Source of the DNA: Erwinia persicina NBRC 102418
GTDB taxonomy: Bacteria > Pseudomonadota > Gammaproteobacteria > Enterobacterales > Enterobacteriaceae
Reading direction: 5' to 3'
Assembly: GCF_001571305.1 (NCBI RefSeq)
Contig: NZ_BCTN01000024.1
Coordinates: forward strand, 1-50,143
Length of the DNA: 50,143 bases
The translations under genes and the position numbers were made by a program. How positions within the stretch are numbered: the stretch's first letter is position 1; each line of letters opens with the position of its first letter. A model generated the notes under the pieces. That model saw only the letters and a list, made by a program, of their open reading frames with translations, did no database searches and was not told the DNA's origin. Positions 6,477 through 16,182 of this stretch are shown in pieces.

Positions 6477-9032
6477 TTGTACCTCTACATTGAGACACTG
6501 AAACAGAGACTGGATGCGATTAACCAGCTGCGCGTTGACCGCGCACTGGCTGCCATGGGACCTGCTTTCCAACAGGTTTACAGTCTGCTGCCAACCTTAT
6601 TACATTATCATCACCCTTTGATGCCGGGTTACTTTGAAGGTAACGTTCCCCATGGCATCAGCTTCTACACGCCTGATGATAGCCAATTATCCTATCTCAC
6701 TGATTTAGAAGATAAGTCGGGATCTTTTGCTGCTATCCCTCCACGGGGAGAAATGCCGGTTACCGGTGTTTACTCCATGGGCAGCACCTCCTCCATCGGC
6801 CAGAATTTTACCTCTGACCTTGATATCTGGGTCTGCCATCAGTCATGGCTGGATAATGATGAACGCCTGAGCCTGCAAAAAAAATGCACCCTGTTGCAAA
6901 AGTGGTGTGCCTCGATGGGCGTTGAGGTGAGCTTCTTCCTGATTGACGAAAACCGCTTCCGGCACAATGAAAGCGGCAGTTTAGGCGGGGAGGACTGTGG
7001 TTCCACCCAGCACATCCTGCTACTGGATGAGTTTTACCGCACCGCCGTTCGCATGGCCGGTAAACGTCTTCTCTGGAACATGGTGCCACGCGAAGAAGAA
7101 GAGCATTACGATGATTACGTGATGTCGCTTTATCAGCAGGGCGTGCTGACACCTAATGAATGGCTTGACCTTGGCGGCCTTGGTACGTTGTCAGCAGAAG
7201 AGTATTTCGGTGCCAGCTTGTGGCAGTTGTATAAAAGTATCGACTCCCCCTATAAAGCCGTATTAAAAACGCTGCTGCTGGAAGCCTATTCCTGGGAGTA
7301 CCCGGCGACACGGCTGCTGGCGATGGATATTAAGCAGCGCCTGCATGATGGTGAGATCGTTTCTTATGGTCTCGATCCCTATTGCATGATGCTGGAGCGC
7401 GTGACGCATTATCTGACCAGCATTGATGACCATGCACGTCTTGACCTGGTACGTCGCTGCTTCTATCTGAAAGTGTGTGAAAAATTGTCGGTCAGCACGG
7501 AAGCGTCGGGCTGGCGTCGGGAGATCCTCAGCCAGCAGGTGAAAGAATGGGGATGGGATGATGACCGTCTGACGATGCTGGACAGTCGCGCAGACTGGAA
7601 AATCAGCCAGGTACGTGAAGCCCATAACGAACTGCTGGATGCGATGATGCAGAGCTATCGCAACCTGATCCGCTTTGCCCGCCGTAACAATTTAAGCGTG
7701 AGTGCCAGCCCGCAGGATATCGGGGTACTGACGCGTAAACTGTACGCTGCCTTTGAAGCGTTGCCCGGGAAAGTGACGCTGTTGAACCCGCAGATATCGC
7801 CCGATCTTTCAGAGTCGCACCTCACGTTTATCCATGTTCCTAATGGCCGTGCTAATCGCGCGGGTTGGTATCTCTATAACCAGTCGCCGGATATGAGCTC
7901 GATCATTAGTCACCAGCCACTGGAATATAACCGATATCTGAATAAACTGGTCGCGTGGGCATGGTTTAACGGCCTGCTGACCAGCAAAACGCGGTTGCAT
8001 ATTAAAGGGAATGAAATTTGCGATCTGGCGCGCTTGCAGGAACTGGTCGCTGATGTCTCGCATCATTTCCCGCTGCGTTTGCCTTCGCCTACGCCCAAGG
8101 CGCTCTACAGTCCGTGTGAGATACGTCACCTGGCGATCATTGTTAACCTCGAATACGATCCCACCGCTGCATTCCGAAATCAGGTCGTGCATTTTGACTT
8201 CCGCAAGCTCGACGTGTTCAGCTTTGGCCAGCAGCAGCAGTGCCTGGTAGGCAGTATTGACCTGCTGTATCGTAATTCGTGGAATGAAGTGCGAACGCTG
8301 CATTTTAACGGCGAACAGTCGATGATTGAGGCGCTGAAAACCATTCTTGGCAAAATGCATCAGGACGCATCACCGCCGGATTCCGTAGAGGTGTTTTGCT
8401 ACAGTCAGCACCTGCGCGGGCTGATTCGCACTCGCGTTCAGCAACTGGTGTCTGAATGTGTGGAGCTGCGCCTCTCCAGCACCCGTCAGGAACCAGGGCG
8501 GTTCAAAGCACTGCGGGTAGCCGGTCAGACGTGGGGCCTGTTCTTCGAACGCCTGAGCGTATCGGTACAGAAGCTGGAAAACGCTGTTGAGTTTTACGGG
8601 GCGATTTCTAATAACAAACTGCATGGTTTGTCGCTGAAGGTCGAAACGGACCAGGTTCGCCTGCCTGCCGTAGTGAATGGCTATGCCAGTGAAGGTATTA
8701 TTCAGTTCTTCTTTGAAGATACGCTGGACGATCACGGTTTTAATATTTATATCCTCGACGAAACCAACCGCGTTGAGGTGTATCACCATTGCGAAGGCAG
8801 TAAAGAAGAACTGGTACGGGATGTCAGCCGTTTTTACTCCTCTTCTCACGACCGCTTTACCTACGGTTCGAGCTTCATCAATTTCAATCTGCCACAGTTC
8901 TACCAGATTGTGCAGGCCGATGAGCGTTTCCAGGTGATCCCCTTCCGCAGCCAGGCTTTGACGCAGCTTTGTGCTGCTCTTCCGGATGACGCTGCCAGCG
9001 ACGAATATGCCCGACGCTATCAGATGCATTAA
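6477..9032 (+). CDS. cyaA: CyaA, class I adenylate cyclase
   Basis: CyaA makes cAMP from ATP and is activated through phosphorylated EIIA-Glc of the glucose PTS. The 851-residue protein (848 in E. coli) has an N-terminal catalytic half and a C-terminal regulatory half. The catalytic nucleotidyltransferase-type motif [18 protein letters not shown] lies near residues 102-119. The TTG start at 6477 is chosen because the protein then begins [19 protein letters not shown], aligning with E. coli CyaA, which also uses TTG. No strong Shine-Dalgarno is visible, so the weak start probably limits expression. A CRP site lies upstream at 6340. Confidence 0.97.
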   Translation: MYLYIETLKQRLDAINQLRVDRALAAMGPAFQQVYSLLPTLLHYHHPLMPGYFEGNVPHGISFYTPDDSQLSYLTDLEDKSGSFAAIPPRGEMPVTGVYSMGSTSSIGQNFTSDLDIWVCHQSWLDNDERLSLQKKCTLLQKWCASMGVEVSFFLIDENRFRHNESGSLGGEDCGSTQHILLLDEFYRTAVRMAGKRLLWNMVPREEEEHYDDYVMSLYQQGVLTPNEWLDLGGLGTLSAEEYFGASLWQLYKSIDSPYKAVLKTLLLEAYSWEYPATRLLAMDIKQRLHDGEIVSYGLDPYCMMLERVTHYLTSIDDHARLDLVRRCFYLKVCEKLSVSTEASGWRREILSQQVKEWGWDDDRLTMLDSRADWKISQVREAHNELLDAMMQSYRNLIRFARRNNLSVSASPQDIGVLTRKLYAAFEALPGKVTLLNPQISPDLSESHLTFIHVPNGRANRAGWYLYNQSPDMSSIISHQPLEYNRYLNKLVAWAWFNGLLTSKTRLHIKGNEICDLARLQELVADVSHHFPLRLPSPTPKALYSPCEIRHLAIIVNLEYDPTAAFRNQVVHFDFRKLDVFSFGQQQQCLVGSIDLLYRNSWNEVRTLHFNGEQSMIEALKTILGKMHQDASPPDSVEVFCYSQHLRGLIRTRVQQLVSECVELRLSSTRQEPGRFKALRVAGQTWGLFFERLSVSVQKLENAVEFYGAISNNKLHGLSLKVETDQVRLPAVVNGYASEGIIQFFFEDTLDDHGFNIYILDETNRVEVYHHCEGSKEELVRDVSRFYSSSHDRFTYGSSFINFNLPQFYQIVQADERFQVIPFRSQALTQLCAALPDDAASDEYARRYQMH

Positions 9033-9277
9033 GATTTTTACGATTCAATCCTCATCGCAATAATTTTATTGTCTGAATAACAGCATGGCGTTTACCTGAC
9101 CGCCTTATCGGGGGTAATCGTGACACGATCACTGGCCTGCCGACCTTCCCGATCCCCTGCCTGCCTTCAGACGGCTGAATGAGAACGTACCAGCAGGGAT
9201 TGCGCTTTTCCTGTTGCTTTTCGGACTTCACCTGCGATGATAGATGGCAATAGGTATCTTTAACGAGTAGAACAAGC

Positions 9278-9478
9278 ATGAAGAAAAAACTTATCCAGCT
9301 GGCTCTGGTGTTGACTGCGGTCAGCCTCACGGGATGTGGCCTGAAAGGCCCGCTCTATTTCCCTAAAGATGAGCAGGCTAAACCGCAGGTACAACAGACC
9401 ACCCCAACGACGCCATCCGCCACGTCGGAGCAGACACCTGCCACGACCAGCGGGCAGAGTGTGCAACCGGCTCAGTAA
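9278..9478 (+). CDS. lptM: LptM (YifL), small outer-membrane lipoprotein
   Basis: This 66-residue lipoprotein has a signal peptide ending in the lipobox LTGC, with Cys20 as the lipidated residue, then the conserved GLKGPLYFP motif. LptM binds the LptD/LptE lipopolysaccharide translocon and helps LptD reach its correct disulphide state; part of it mimics LPS. The rest is a Pro/Thr/Gln-rich tail. It sits directly before dapF as in E. coli. The cyaY gene that normally separates it from cyaA is absent. Confidence 0.93.
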   Translation: MKKKLIQLALVLTAVSLTGCGLKGPLYFPKDEQAKPQVQQTTPTTPSATSEQTPATTSGQSVQPAQ

Positions 9479-9506
9479 AACAATGACACACCCGGCGGAG
9501 CAGAAA

Positions 9507-10331
9507 ATGCAGTTCTCAAAAATGCACGGCCTCGGTAACGACTTTATGGTGGTTGATGCCGTGACGCAAAATGTCTATTTTTCACCAGAGCTAATCCGTC
9601 GTCTGGCCGATCGTCATCTCGGGATCGGCTTTGATCAGTTGCTGATCGTAGAGCCGCCTTACGATCCGGATCTTGATTTTCATTACCGTATCTTTAACGC
9701 CGACGGTAGCGAAGTGTCACAGTGCGGCAACGGGGCACGCTGTTTTGCCCGTTTCGTTCGTCTGAAAGGGCTGACAAATAAAAACGAAATTCGCGTCAGT
9801 ACGCAAACGGGTCGTATGATCCTCAGCGCCGATCAGGATGAACTGGTGCGGGTGAACATGGGCGAACCTAATTTTGAACCGCAGCAGGTTCCGTTCCGGG
9901 CGAATAAAGCAGAAACTATTTATCTGATGCGTGCGGCCGAGCAAACCGTTATGTGCGGCGTCGTGTCGATGGGTAACCCACACTGCGTTTTGCAGGTTGA
10001 AAGCGTTAAAACAGCCACGGTTGAGACGCTGGGCCCGGTGCTTGAGAGCCACGAACGCTTTCCCGAGCGTGTTAACGTTGGCTTTATGGAAGTCGTCAGC
10101 CGTGAGCACATCCGGCTGCGCGTTTATGAACGCGGGGCAGGGGAAACGCAGGCCTGTGGCAGCGGTGCCTGTGCCGCAGTAGCTGTGGGCATTCAGCAAA
10201 CGTTGTTAAGTGATAACGTTCGTGTCGACCTGCCCGGTGGCACGTTAAATATTGCCTGGAAAGGGCTCGGACATCCCCTGTATATGACCGGTCCTGCCAC
10301 TCACGTCTATGACGGATTTATTCATCTATGA
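9507..10331 (+). CDS. dapF: DapF, diaminopimelate epimerase
   Basis: DapF converts LL- to meso-diaminopimelate for peptidoglycan cross-links and lysine. With the start at 9507 ([12 protein letters not shown], preceded by GGAG) the protein has 274 residues, exactly the E. coli length; upstream in-frame codons are non-native sequence. The two catalytic cysteines are Cys73 in SQCGNGARC and the one in QACGSGACA near residue 217. It follows lptM by 28 bases and overlaps yigA by 4, so lptM-dapF-yigA-xerC-yigB form one transcription unit. Confidence 0.98.
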   Translation: MQFSKMHGLGNDFMVVDAVTQNVYFSPELIRRLADRHLGIGFDQLLIVEPPYDPDLDFHYRIFNADGSEVSQCGNGARCFARFVRLKGLTNKNEIRVSTQTGRMILSADQDELVRVNMGEPNFEPQQVPFRANKAETIYLMRAAEQTVMCGVVSMGNPHCVLQVESVKTATVETLGPVLESHERFPERVNVGFMEVVSREHIRLRVYERGAGETQACGSGACAAVAVGIQQTLLSDNVRVDLPGGTLNIAWKGLGHPLYMTGPATHVYDGFIHL

Positions 10332-11035
10332 AAAATGTTGGAGAACAGCAGGAAGCGGGTGAGGTATTGCTCGACGATCGTACGGTCAGCGAGTTCCTGC
10401 TGCAAAATCCAGACTTCTTTATTCGCAATGCCCGTCAGGTCGAGCAGATGGTGGTTCCGCATCCGGTGCGTGGAACGGTGTCGCTGGTGGAGTGGCAGTT
10501 AGCGCGCCAGCGCAATCACATTCAGCAGTTAGAAGAAGATATTACCCTGCTGATGGAACAGGCCAGTGCGAATCAGCAGCTGTTTGATCGTCTCTTTGCC
10601 CTGCAGGGGCGACTGGCGGCGGCCACCAGCCTGCACGACATGCTCAACCGCCTCCATCGCTGGGCGCGAGAGTTTGGTCTGGCCGGCGCCAATATCCGCC
10701 TGTTCAGTGAAAAATGGCGCATTGGCGCACCGTCCGACTTTACACAGCTTGCCCTGTCGCGTCAGGCGTTTGAACCGGTACGCATTCAGCGGCTGGGTAA
10801 GCAAACCCACTACCTGGGCAGCCTCAATGGTCCTGAGTTATTGTTACTGCTTCCGCAGGCCAGGGCCATCGGCTCGGTTGCCATGTCGCTGCTGGGTGAA
10901 GAGGGCGATCTGGGTGTGCTGATTTTCAGCAGCCGGGACAACCAGCATTATCAGTCAGGCATGGGGACTGTGCTGTTACAGCACCTCTCGCTGATGCTGC
11001 CCCAGCTGCTGTCACGCTGGGTTGAACGGGCGTGA
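10328..11035 (+). CDS. yigA: YigA, DUF484 family protein
   Basis: This 235-residue protein is the same length as E. coli YigA. DUF484 proteins have a GAF-like fold after an N-terminal helical part; [15 protein letters not shown] near residue 24 is the family hallmark, followed by a probable coiled coil (about 60-90). Function is unknown. The constant place between dapF and xerC, with 4-base overlaps at both ends (ATGA at each junction), suggests tight co-translation. Confidence 0.93.
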   Translation: MKNVGEQQEAGEVLLDDRTVSEFLLQNPDFFIRNARQVEQMVVPHPVRGTVSLVEWQLARQRNHIQQLEEDITLLMEQASANQQLFDRLFALQGRLAAATSLHDMLNRLHRWAREFGLAGANIRLFSEKWRIGAPSDFTQLALSRQAFEPVRIQRLGKQTHYLGSLNGPELLLLLPQARAIGSVAMSLLGEEGDLGVLIFSSRDNQHYQSGMGTVLLQHLSLMLPQLLSRWVERA

Positions 11036-11940
11036 ACAGCGAATCGCCCCTGCTTCCTTACGTAGAGGGGTTCCTGCGTTATCTGAAGGTTGAGCGCCAG
11101 CTCAGTCCGCTGACGCTGACCAGTTATCACCGTCAGCTTAGCGCGGTCATTGGCCTGCTGGACGACTTAAACGTGAGTGACTGGTCCCGGCTGGATGCAG
11201 CACGGGTCCGATCCCTGGCCGCCCGCAGCAGCCGCAGTGGGCTGAAGCCCGCCAGCCTGGCGCTTCGTCTTTCCGCATTACGCAGCTTCCTTGACTGGTT
11301 GATTAGCCAGGGCGTTATTCAGGCCAATCCGGCGAAAGGCGTTGCCACGCCCAGAGCGCCGCGGCACTTACCCAAAAATATTGATGTCGACGAAGTGAAT
11401 AAACTGCTGGATATCAACCTCAACGATCCGCTGGCCGTGCGCGATCGCACCATGCTTGAGGTGATGTACGGGGCGGGTTTGCGTTTGTCGGAGCTGGTGG
11501 GTATTGACCTTAATCACCTCGATCTGGACTCGGGGGAGGTGTGGGTCATCGGCAAGGGAAGCAAAGAGCGTCGCCTGCCGATAGGCGGAACGGCCGTACG
11601 CTGGATCGGGCACTGGCTGGTATTGCGTGAGTTGTTTGTGCCCGAGGATGAGGCGTTATTCCTGTCAAAACAGGGCAAGCGGATCTCGGCACGGAACGTA
11701 CAAAAAAGGTTTGCCGAGTGGGGAGTAAAACAGGGGCTGTCCAGCCACGTTCATCCCCACAAACTGCGCCACTCTTTCGCTACGCATATGCTCGAATCCA
11801 GCGGGGATTTGCGTGCGGTACAGGAGCTGCTGGGGCATGCCAACCTGACCACCACGCAAATCTATACCCATCTCGACTTTCAACACCTGGCGTCGGTTTA
11901 CGATGCTGCCCATCCCCGTGCAAAACGAGGAAAATCCTGA
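11032..11940 (+). CDS. xerC: XerC, site-specific tyrosine recombinase
   Basis: XerC works with XerD at dif, under FtsK control, to resolve chromosome dimers at division. The 302-residue protein has an N-terminal SAM-like core-binding domain (about 1-105) and a catalytic domain. The catalytic residues are present: Arg151 (LRLSELVG), Lys175 ([10 protein letters not shown]), His243 and Arg246 ([12 protein letters not shown]), His269 (LGHANLTTT) and nucleophile Tyr278. It starts with GTG overlapping the yigA stop, and its TGA overlaps the yigB ATG. Length is 4 residues more than in E. coli. Confidence 0.97.
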   Translation: MNSESPLLPYVEGFLRYLKVERQLSPLTLTSYHRQLSAVIGLLDDLNVSDWSRLDAARVRSLAARSSRSGLKPASLALRLSALRSFLDWLISQGVIQANPAKGVATPRAPRHLPKNIDVDEVNKLLDINLNDPLAVRDRTMLEVMYGAGLRLSELVGIDLNHLDLDSGEVWVIGKGSKERRLPIGGTAVRWIGHWLVLRELFVPEDEALFLSKQGKRISARNVQKRFAEWGVKQGLSSHVHPHKLRHSFATHMLESSGDLRAVQELLGHANLTTTQIYTHLDFQHLASVYDAAHPRAKRGKS

Positions 11941-12656
11941 TGCACTTCTACCGACCTTTACGCCCTGTCGCGGCCATGACCTTCGATCTTGATGACACGC
12001 TGTATGACAATCTTCCGGTGATCCGCCGCACCACTGAGGAGTCCCACAGTGCACTACAGGCGTATCATCCTGCTCTGAACGACTTCAGTGTGCTGCAGTA
12101 TCAGCAGGTGCGCGATCGCCTGCTGGCGGCTGAACCCGACATTTACCACGACGTCAGCGAATGGCGGCGTCGTGCCGTAGAACAGTCGATGCTGGATGTG
12201 GGTCTCACCTCCGCGCAGGCGGTGAAAGGTTCCCGCGACGTGATGGCCGTGTTTGCCCGCTGGCGCAGCAAGATCGACATACCCGAAGAGACGCACGCCA
12301 CGCTGGCGGCGCTGGCACAGCGTATTCCCCTGGTGGCAATCACCAACGGTAACGCGGAACCGCACCTGTGTGGCCTGCAACAGTACTTCCGTTTCACCCT
12401 GCGGGCCGGGCCGGATGGACGTGCCAAGCCCTATCAGGATATGTATCAGGCCGCCGCCGGCCGGTTAAACCTGGCACCTGAACACATTCTGCACGTCGGA
12501 GATGACCTTATCACCGACGTCGCGGGGGCGATACGCTGTGGGATGCAGGCATGCTGGATTAACCCGCATCGGGCTAACCTGATGCAGAGCAAAGATTCCC
12601 GTCTGCTGCCGACGCTGGAAATTTCGCAGTTGGCATCGCTGACTGCGCTGATATAA
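11940..12656 (+). CDS. yigB: YigB, HAD-family 5-amino-6-(5-phosphoribitylamino)uracil phosphatase
   Basis: YigB is one of the HAD phosphatases that can dephosphorylate 5-amino-6-(5-phospho-D-ribitylamino)uracil in riboflavin synthesis. The protein has 238 residues, as in E. coli. It carries motif [12 protein letters not shown] (nucleophile Asp near residue 16), motif [12 protein letters not shown], and motif III/IV around [10 protein letters not shown] and [13 protein letters not shown]. The ATG at 11940 overlaps the xerC TGA and is preferred over longer starts inside xerC. Confidence 0.95.
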   Translation: MHFYRPLRPVAAMTFDLDDTLYDNLPVIRRTTEESHSALQAYHPALNDFSVLQYQQVRDRLLAAEPDIYHDVSEWRRRAVEQSMLDVGLTSAQAVKGSRDVMAVFARWRSKIDIPEETHATLAALAQRIPLVAITNGNAEPHLCGLQQYFRFTLRAGPDGRAKPYQDMYQAAAGRLNLAPEHILHVGDDLITDVAGAIRCGMQACWINPHRANLMQSKDSRLLPTLEISQLASLTALI

Positions 12657-12660
12657 TAAG

Positions 12661-12676
12661 CTGGTTAAATATCCAG
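12661..12676. promoter_or_regulatory. LexA (SOS) box upstream of uvrD
   Basis: CTGGTTAAATATCCAG has the CTG-N10-CAG core with an AT-rich centre required by LexA. It lies 40 bases before the uvrD start in the 60 bp gap after yigB. E. coli uvrD is an SOS gene with a box at the same place. Confidence 0.75.
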
Positions 12677-12716
12677 TGGGCGGCCTGATGCTGCCCCCGA
12701 TCCCCGACGGTGCCTT

Positions 12717-14879
12717 ATGGACGTTTCAGACCTGCTCGACAGCTTGAATGACAAACAACGCGAAGCCGTGGCTGCGCCGCGCAGTAACCTGCTGGTGCTG
12801 GCCGGCGCAGGGAGTGGTAAAACCCGCGTACTGGTTCATCGCATTGCCTGGCTGATGGCCGTGGAGAACTGCTCCCCCTATTCGATCATGGCGGTGACCT
12901 TCACTAACAAAGCGGCGGCAGAGATGCGCCACCGCATTGAACAGCTGATCGGTACCAGCCAGGGCGGGATGTGGATCGGCACCTTCCATGGCCTGGCACA
13001 CCGTCTTCTGCGTGCACATCACCTCGATGCGAATCTGCCGCAGGACTTTCAGATCCTCGACAGCGAAGATCAGCTGCGGCTGCTCAAGCGGCTGATCAAA
13101 GCGATGAATCTGGATGAGAAGCAGTGGCCCGCACGGCAGGGGATGTGGTACATCAACGGCAAAAAAGACGAAGGCCTGCGTCCGAAACATATTGAAAGCT
13201 ACGGGAATCCGATAGAGCAGACCTGGCTGCGTATTTATCAGGCCTATCAGGAAGCCTGCGATCGGGCCGGGCTGGTGGATTTTGCCGAACTGTTATTGCG
13301 CGCTCATGAGCTGTGGCTGAACAAGCCGCACATCCTTAATCACTATCGTGAACGTTTTACTAATATCCTCGTCGACGAATTTCAGGATACCAACAACATC
13401 CAGTATGCGTGGATCCGTATGTTAGCGGGTGACACGGGTAAAGTGATTATCGTGGGAGACGATGACCAGTCTATCTATGGCTGGCGCGGAGCGCAGGTGG
13501 AAAATATCCAGCGTTTCCTCAAAGACTTCCCCGGGGCGGAGACGATCCGTCTGGAGCAGAACTATCGCTCGACCAACAATATTCTGAAAGCCGCCAATGC
13601 CCTGATCGCCAATAACAGCGGGCGACTGGGTAAAGAGCTGTGGACGGAAGACAGCGACGGTGAACAGATTGCCATCTATTGTGCGTTCAACGAGCTGGAT
13701 GAAGCCCGTTTCGTGGTTAACCGCATTAAGGTGTGGATGGAGAATGGCGGCGCGCTGAATGACTGCGCGATTCTCTATCGCAGTAACGCCCAGTCGCGTG
13801 TGCTGGAAGAGGCCCTGCTGCAAACCAGTATGCCTTACAGGATTTACGGCGGGATGCGCTTCTTCGAACGTCAGGAGATTAAAGATGCCCTGGCCTATCT
13901 GCGTTTGATCTCCAACCGTAACGATGATGCCGCCTTCGAACGTGTAGTGAATACGCCCACGCGGGGGATCGGGGATCGTACGCTCGACGTGGTCCGGCAG
14001 ACCTCACGCGAACGCCAGCTGACACTGTGGCAAACCGCGCGCGTGCTCCTGCAGGAGAAAGCGCTGGCCGGGCGTGCTGCCTCTGCGCTGCAGCGTTTTA
14101 CCGAACTGGTCGACTCACTGGCACAGGAAACGGCCGAGATGCCCCTGCACGTTCAGACCGATCGGGTCATTAAAGATTCCGGCCTGTGGCTGATGTACGA
14201 GCAGGAAAAGGGCGAGAAAGGCCAGGCACGTATCGAAAACCTTGAGGAACTGGTTAACGCCACGCGGCAATACGCCTATCAGGATGAGGATCAGGACCTG
14301 ATGCCGCTTCAGGCGTTTCTGTCCCATGCCGCCCTGGAAGCCGGTGAAGGCCAGGCTGACAAATGGCAGGACGCGGTTCAGCTGATGACCATGCATGCGG
14401 CTAAAGGGCTGGAGTTTATGCAGGTCTTTATCGTCGGTATGGAAGAAGGCATGTTCCCCAGCCAGATGTCGCTGGACGAAGGCGGTCGTCTGGAAGAGGA
14501 ACGCCGTCTGGCCTATGTTGGCGTGACGCGTGCCATGCAGAAGCTGACGCTGACCTATGCTGAAACCCGCCGGCTTTATGGTAAGGAAGTGTATCACCGA
14601 CCGTCGCGGTTTATCGGAGAGCTGCCGGAGGCGTGCGTGGAAGAAGTCCGCCTGCGTGCCAGCGTCAGCCGCCCGGTCAATCATCAGCGAATGGGTACAC
14701 CGATCGCGAAAAACGACAGTGGGTTCGCCCTTGGCCAGCGGGTACACCACGCCAAATTTGGTGAGGGTACCATCGTCAACCTGGAAGGCAGCGGCGAACA
14801 CAGTCGTTTGCAGGTGGCCTTCCAGGGGCAGGGCATTAAGTGGCTGGTGGCGGCCTATGCCAAACTGGAAGCCATGTGA
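12717..14879 (+). CDS. uvrD: UvrD, DNA helicase II
   Basis: UvrD is a 3'-5' superfamily 1A helicase. It removes the excised strand in nucleotide-excision and mismatch repair and strips RecA from DNA. The 720-residue protein has Walker A GAGSGKT at 30-36, motif II LVDEFQDTN near 220, motif III VGDDDQSIYGWRGA, and motif VI VGVTRAMQKL near 600. The C-terminal Tudor-like domain that contacts RNA polymerase and UvrB is present (VHHAKFGEGTIVN). Length equals E. coli UvrD. Confidence 0.98.
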   Translation: MDVSDLLDSLNDKQREAVAAPRSNLLVLAGAGSGKTRVLVHRIAWLMAVENCSPYSIMAVTFTNKAAAEMRHRIEQLIGTSQGGMWIGTFHGLAHRLLRAHHLDANLPQDFQILDSEDQLRLLKRLIKAMNLDEKQWPARQGMWYINGKKDEGLRPKHIESYGNPIEQTWLRIYQAYQEACDRAGLVDFAELLLRAHELWLNKPHILNHYRERFTNILVDEFQDTNNIQYAWIRMLAGDTGKVIIVGDDDQSIYGWRGAQVENIQRFLKDFPGAETIRLEQNYRSTNNILKAANALIANNSGRLGKELWTEDSDGEQIAIYCAFNELDEARFVVNRIKVWMENGGALNDCAILYRSNAQSRVLEEALLQTSMPYRIYGGMRFFERQEIKDALAYLRLISNRNDDAAFERVVNTPTRGIGDRTLDVVRQTSRERQLTLWQTARVLLQEKALAGRAASALQRFTELVDSLAQETAEMPLHVQTDRVIKDSGLWLMYEQEKGEKGQARIENLEELVNATRQYAYQDEDQDLMPLQAFLSHAALEAGEGQADKWQDAVQLMTMHAAKGLEFMQVFIVGMEEGMFPSQMSLDEGGRLEEERRLAYVGVTRAMQKLTLTYAETRRLYGKEVYHRPSRFIGELPEACVEEVRLRASVSRPVNHQRMGTPIAKNDSGFALGQRVHHAKFGEGTIVNLEGSGEHSRLQVAFQGQGIKWLVAAYAKLEAM

Positions 14880-14880
14880 C

Positions 14881-14917
14881 AGCCGGAAGGGCGCATGGCC
14901 CTGCTTGACGGCTTTTT
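14881..14917 (+). terminator. Terminator after uvrD
   Basis: Outer arms AGCCG (14881-14885) and CGGCT (14909-14913) enclose an inner AGGGC/GCCCT stem and are followed by five T. It starts one base after the uvrD stop codon. Confidence 0.75.
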
Positions 14918-14965
14918 AGTCTCAGCGTAACATGCGCCCACCATTACCCTAAGAGGACATTCGCC

Positions 14966-15022
14966 TTGGACACACCCAGTACATACTGGCTCATTGACCT
15001 GCATTCCAGGTGCAACTCCTAA
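14966..15022 (+). CDS. corL: CorL-type leader peptide upstream of corA
   Basis: An 18-codon frame starts at TTG 14966, preceded by AAGAGGA at good spacing, and ends at TAA 15020-15022. It encodes a peptide beginning LDTPSTYWLIDLHS. In Salmonella, translation of the leader peptide CorL controls Rho-dependent termination in the corA leader. Placement, size and ribosome-binding site agree with that role. Orthology is inferred from position because I could not align the peptide. The hairpin at 15023-15046 begins right after its stop codon. Confidence 0.55.
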   Translation: MDTPSTYWLIDLHSRCNS

Positions 15023-15046
15023 GGCTATCCTCTTCTGCCGATAGCC
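15023..15046 (+). promoter_or_regulatory. Hairpin in the corA mRNA leader
   Basis: GGCTATC (15023-15029) and GATAGCC (15040-15046) form a perfect 7 bp stem immediately after the leader-peptide stop. No T run follows, so it is not an intrinsic terminator. A ribosome stopping at the leader's end would cover its base, which suits a translation-coupled switch. A second stem, AGTCAG/CTGACT, lies near 15083-15104. Confidence 0.5.
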
Positions 15047-15171
15047 TTCGTGGTTGTTGGCGACTGTTCTTCCCGTCGCTCTGAGTCAGTGGTGATCGCT
15101 GACTGAAACATCTGTTTCCCGTGTTCAAGCGCTCTGTCCCATTTTGTTACTGTGAATTGGGAGTACAGCTT

Positions 15172-16131
15172 ATGTTGAGCGCATTTAAACTCGACCAAAA
15201 TCGCCTGACCCGCCTTGAACTGGATGAGAGTGAAGCCAGGGACGAGCTGACCGGTTCCGTCTGGGTGGATTTGATCGAACCGGAAGACGCTGAACGAGAT
15301 CGGGTGCAAACCGAGCTGGGTCAGAGCCTGGCTACTCGTCCTGAACTGGAAGACATCGAGGCCTCGGCGCGTTTCTTTGAAGATGAAGACGGCCTGCACA
15401 TTCACTCCTTCTTCTTTTATGAAGATGCTGACGACCACGCCGGTAACTCAACGGTGGCGTTTACGATTCGTGAAGGGCGCCTCTACACGCTGCGCGAACG
15501 TGAACTTCCGGCGTTTCGCCTTTACCGCATGCGAGCCCGTAACCAGGTGCTCACCGACGGTAATGCCTATGAGCTGCTGCTCGATCTGTTCGAAACCAAA
15601 ATTGAACAGCTGGCAGATGAGATCGAGAATATCTATAGCGATCTGGAAAAGCTGAGCCGCGTGATTATGGAGGGGCAGCAGGGTGATGCCTTTGATGAGG
15701 CGCTGTCGACGCTGGCAGAGCTGGAGGATATCGGCTGGAAGGTACGCCTGTGCCTGATGGATACTCAGCGCGCCCTGAATTTCCTGGTGCGCAAGGCGCG
15801 ACTGCCGGGCAATCAGCTGGAGCAGGCGCGTGAGATTTTGCGCGATATCGAATCTCTGCTGCCGCATAACGAATCCCTGTTCCAGAAGGTCAACTTCCTG
15901 ATGCAGGCGGCGATGGGCTTTATCAATATCGAACAGAACCGCATTATCAAAATCTTCTCGGTGGTTTCGGTCGTTTTCCTGCCGCCTACGCTGGTGGCGT
16001 CCAGTTACGGCATGAACTTTGAGTTTATGCCTGAACTGAAGTGGAGTTTTGGTTATCCTGGCGCGATTACCCTGATGATTCTGGCCGGTCTGGCGCCTTA
16101 CGCTTACTTTAAGCGCAAGAACTGGCTGTAA
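15172..16131 (+). CDS. corA: CorA, magnesium/cobalt transporter
   Basis: CorA is the housekeeping Mg2+ channel, a homopentamer with a large cytoplasmic funnel and two C-terminal transmembrane helices. The signature YGMN is at 279-282, between TM1 (around [17 protein letters not shown]) and TM2. The basic C-terminus KRKNWL is conserved. With the start at 15172 (GGGAG upstream) the protein has 319 residues against 316 in E. coli; the extra residues are near position 22. The long leader (about 250 bases after uvrD) carries the probable CorL peptide and hairpins. Confidence 0.97.
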   Translation: MLSAFKLDQNRLTRLELDESEARDELTGSVWVDLIEPEDAERDRVQTELGQSLATRPELEDIEASARFFEDEDGLHIHSFFFYEDADDHAGNSTVAFTIREGRLYTLRERELPAFRLYRMRARNQVLTDGNAYELLLDLFETKIEQLADEIENIYSDLEKLSRVIMEGQQGDAFDEALSTLAELEDIGWKVRLCLMDTQRALNFLVRKARLPGNQLEQAREILRDIESLLPHNESLFQKVNFLMQAAMGFINIEQNRIIKIFSVVSVVFLPPTLVASSYGMNFEFMPELKWSFGYPGAITLMILAGLAPYAYFKRKNWL

Positions 16132-16144
16132 GCGTCATCAGAGC

Positions 16145-16172
16145 AAAAAAATCGCCCAGGGGGCGATTTTTT
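16145..16172. terminator. Bidirectional terminator between corA and rarD
   Basis: ATCGCCC (16151-16157) and GGGCGAT (16161-16167) form the stem. A run of A before it and a run of T after it let it stop both corA (plus) and rarD (minus) transcripts. Confidence 0.88.
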
Positions 16173-16182
16173 ATAGCGGAAT

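Noticed and set aside
9052..9330. Minus-strand 92-codon frame where cyaY would be expected
   Set aside because: Its translation has no frataxin similarity, and it overlaps the lptM start and promoter.
9369..9506. N-terminal extension of DapF
   Set aside because: It is the lptM 3' end in another frame; the family start [10 protein letters not shown] with GGAG is at 9507.
11718..11939. N-terminal extension of YigB inside xerC
   Set aside because: It reads xerC out of frame; the ATG at 11940 overlapping the xerC stop gives the family length.
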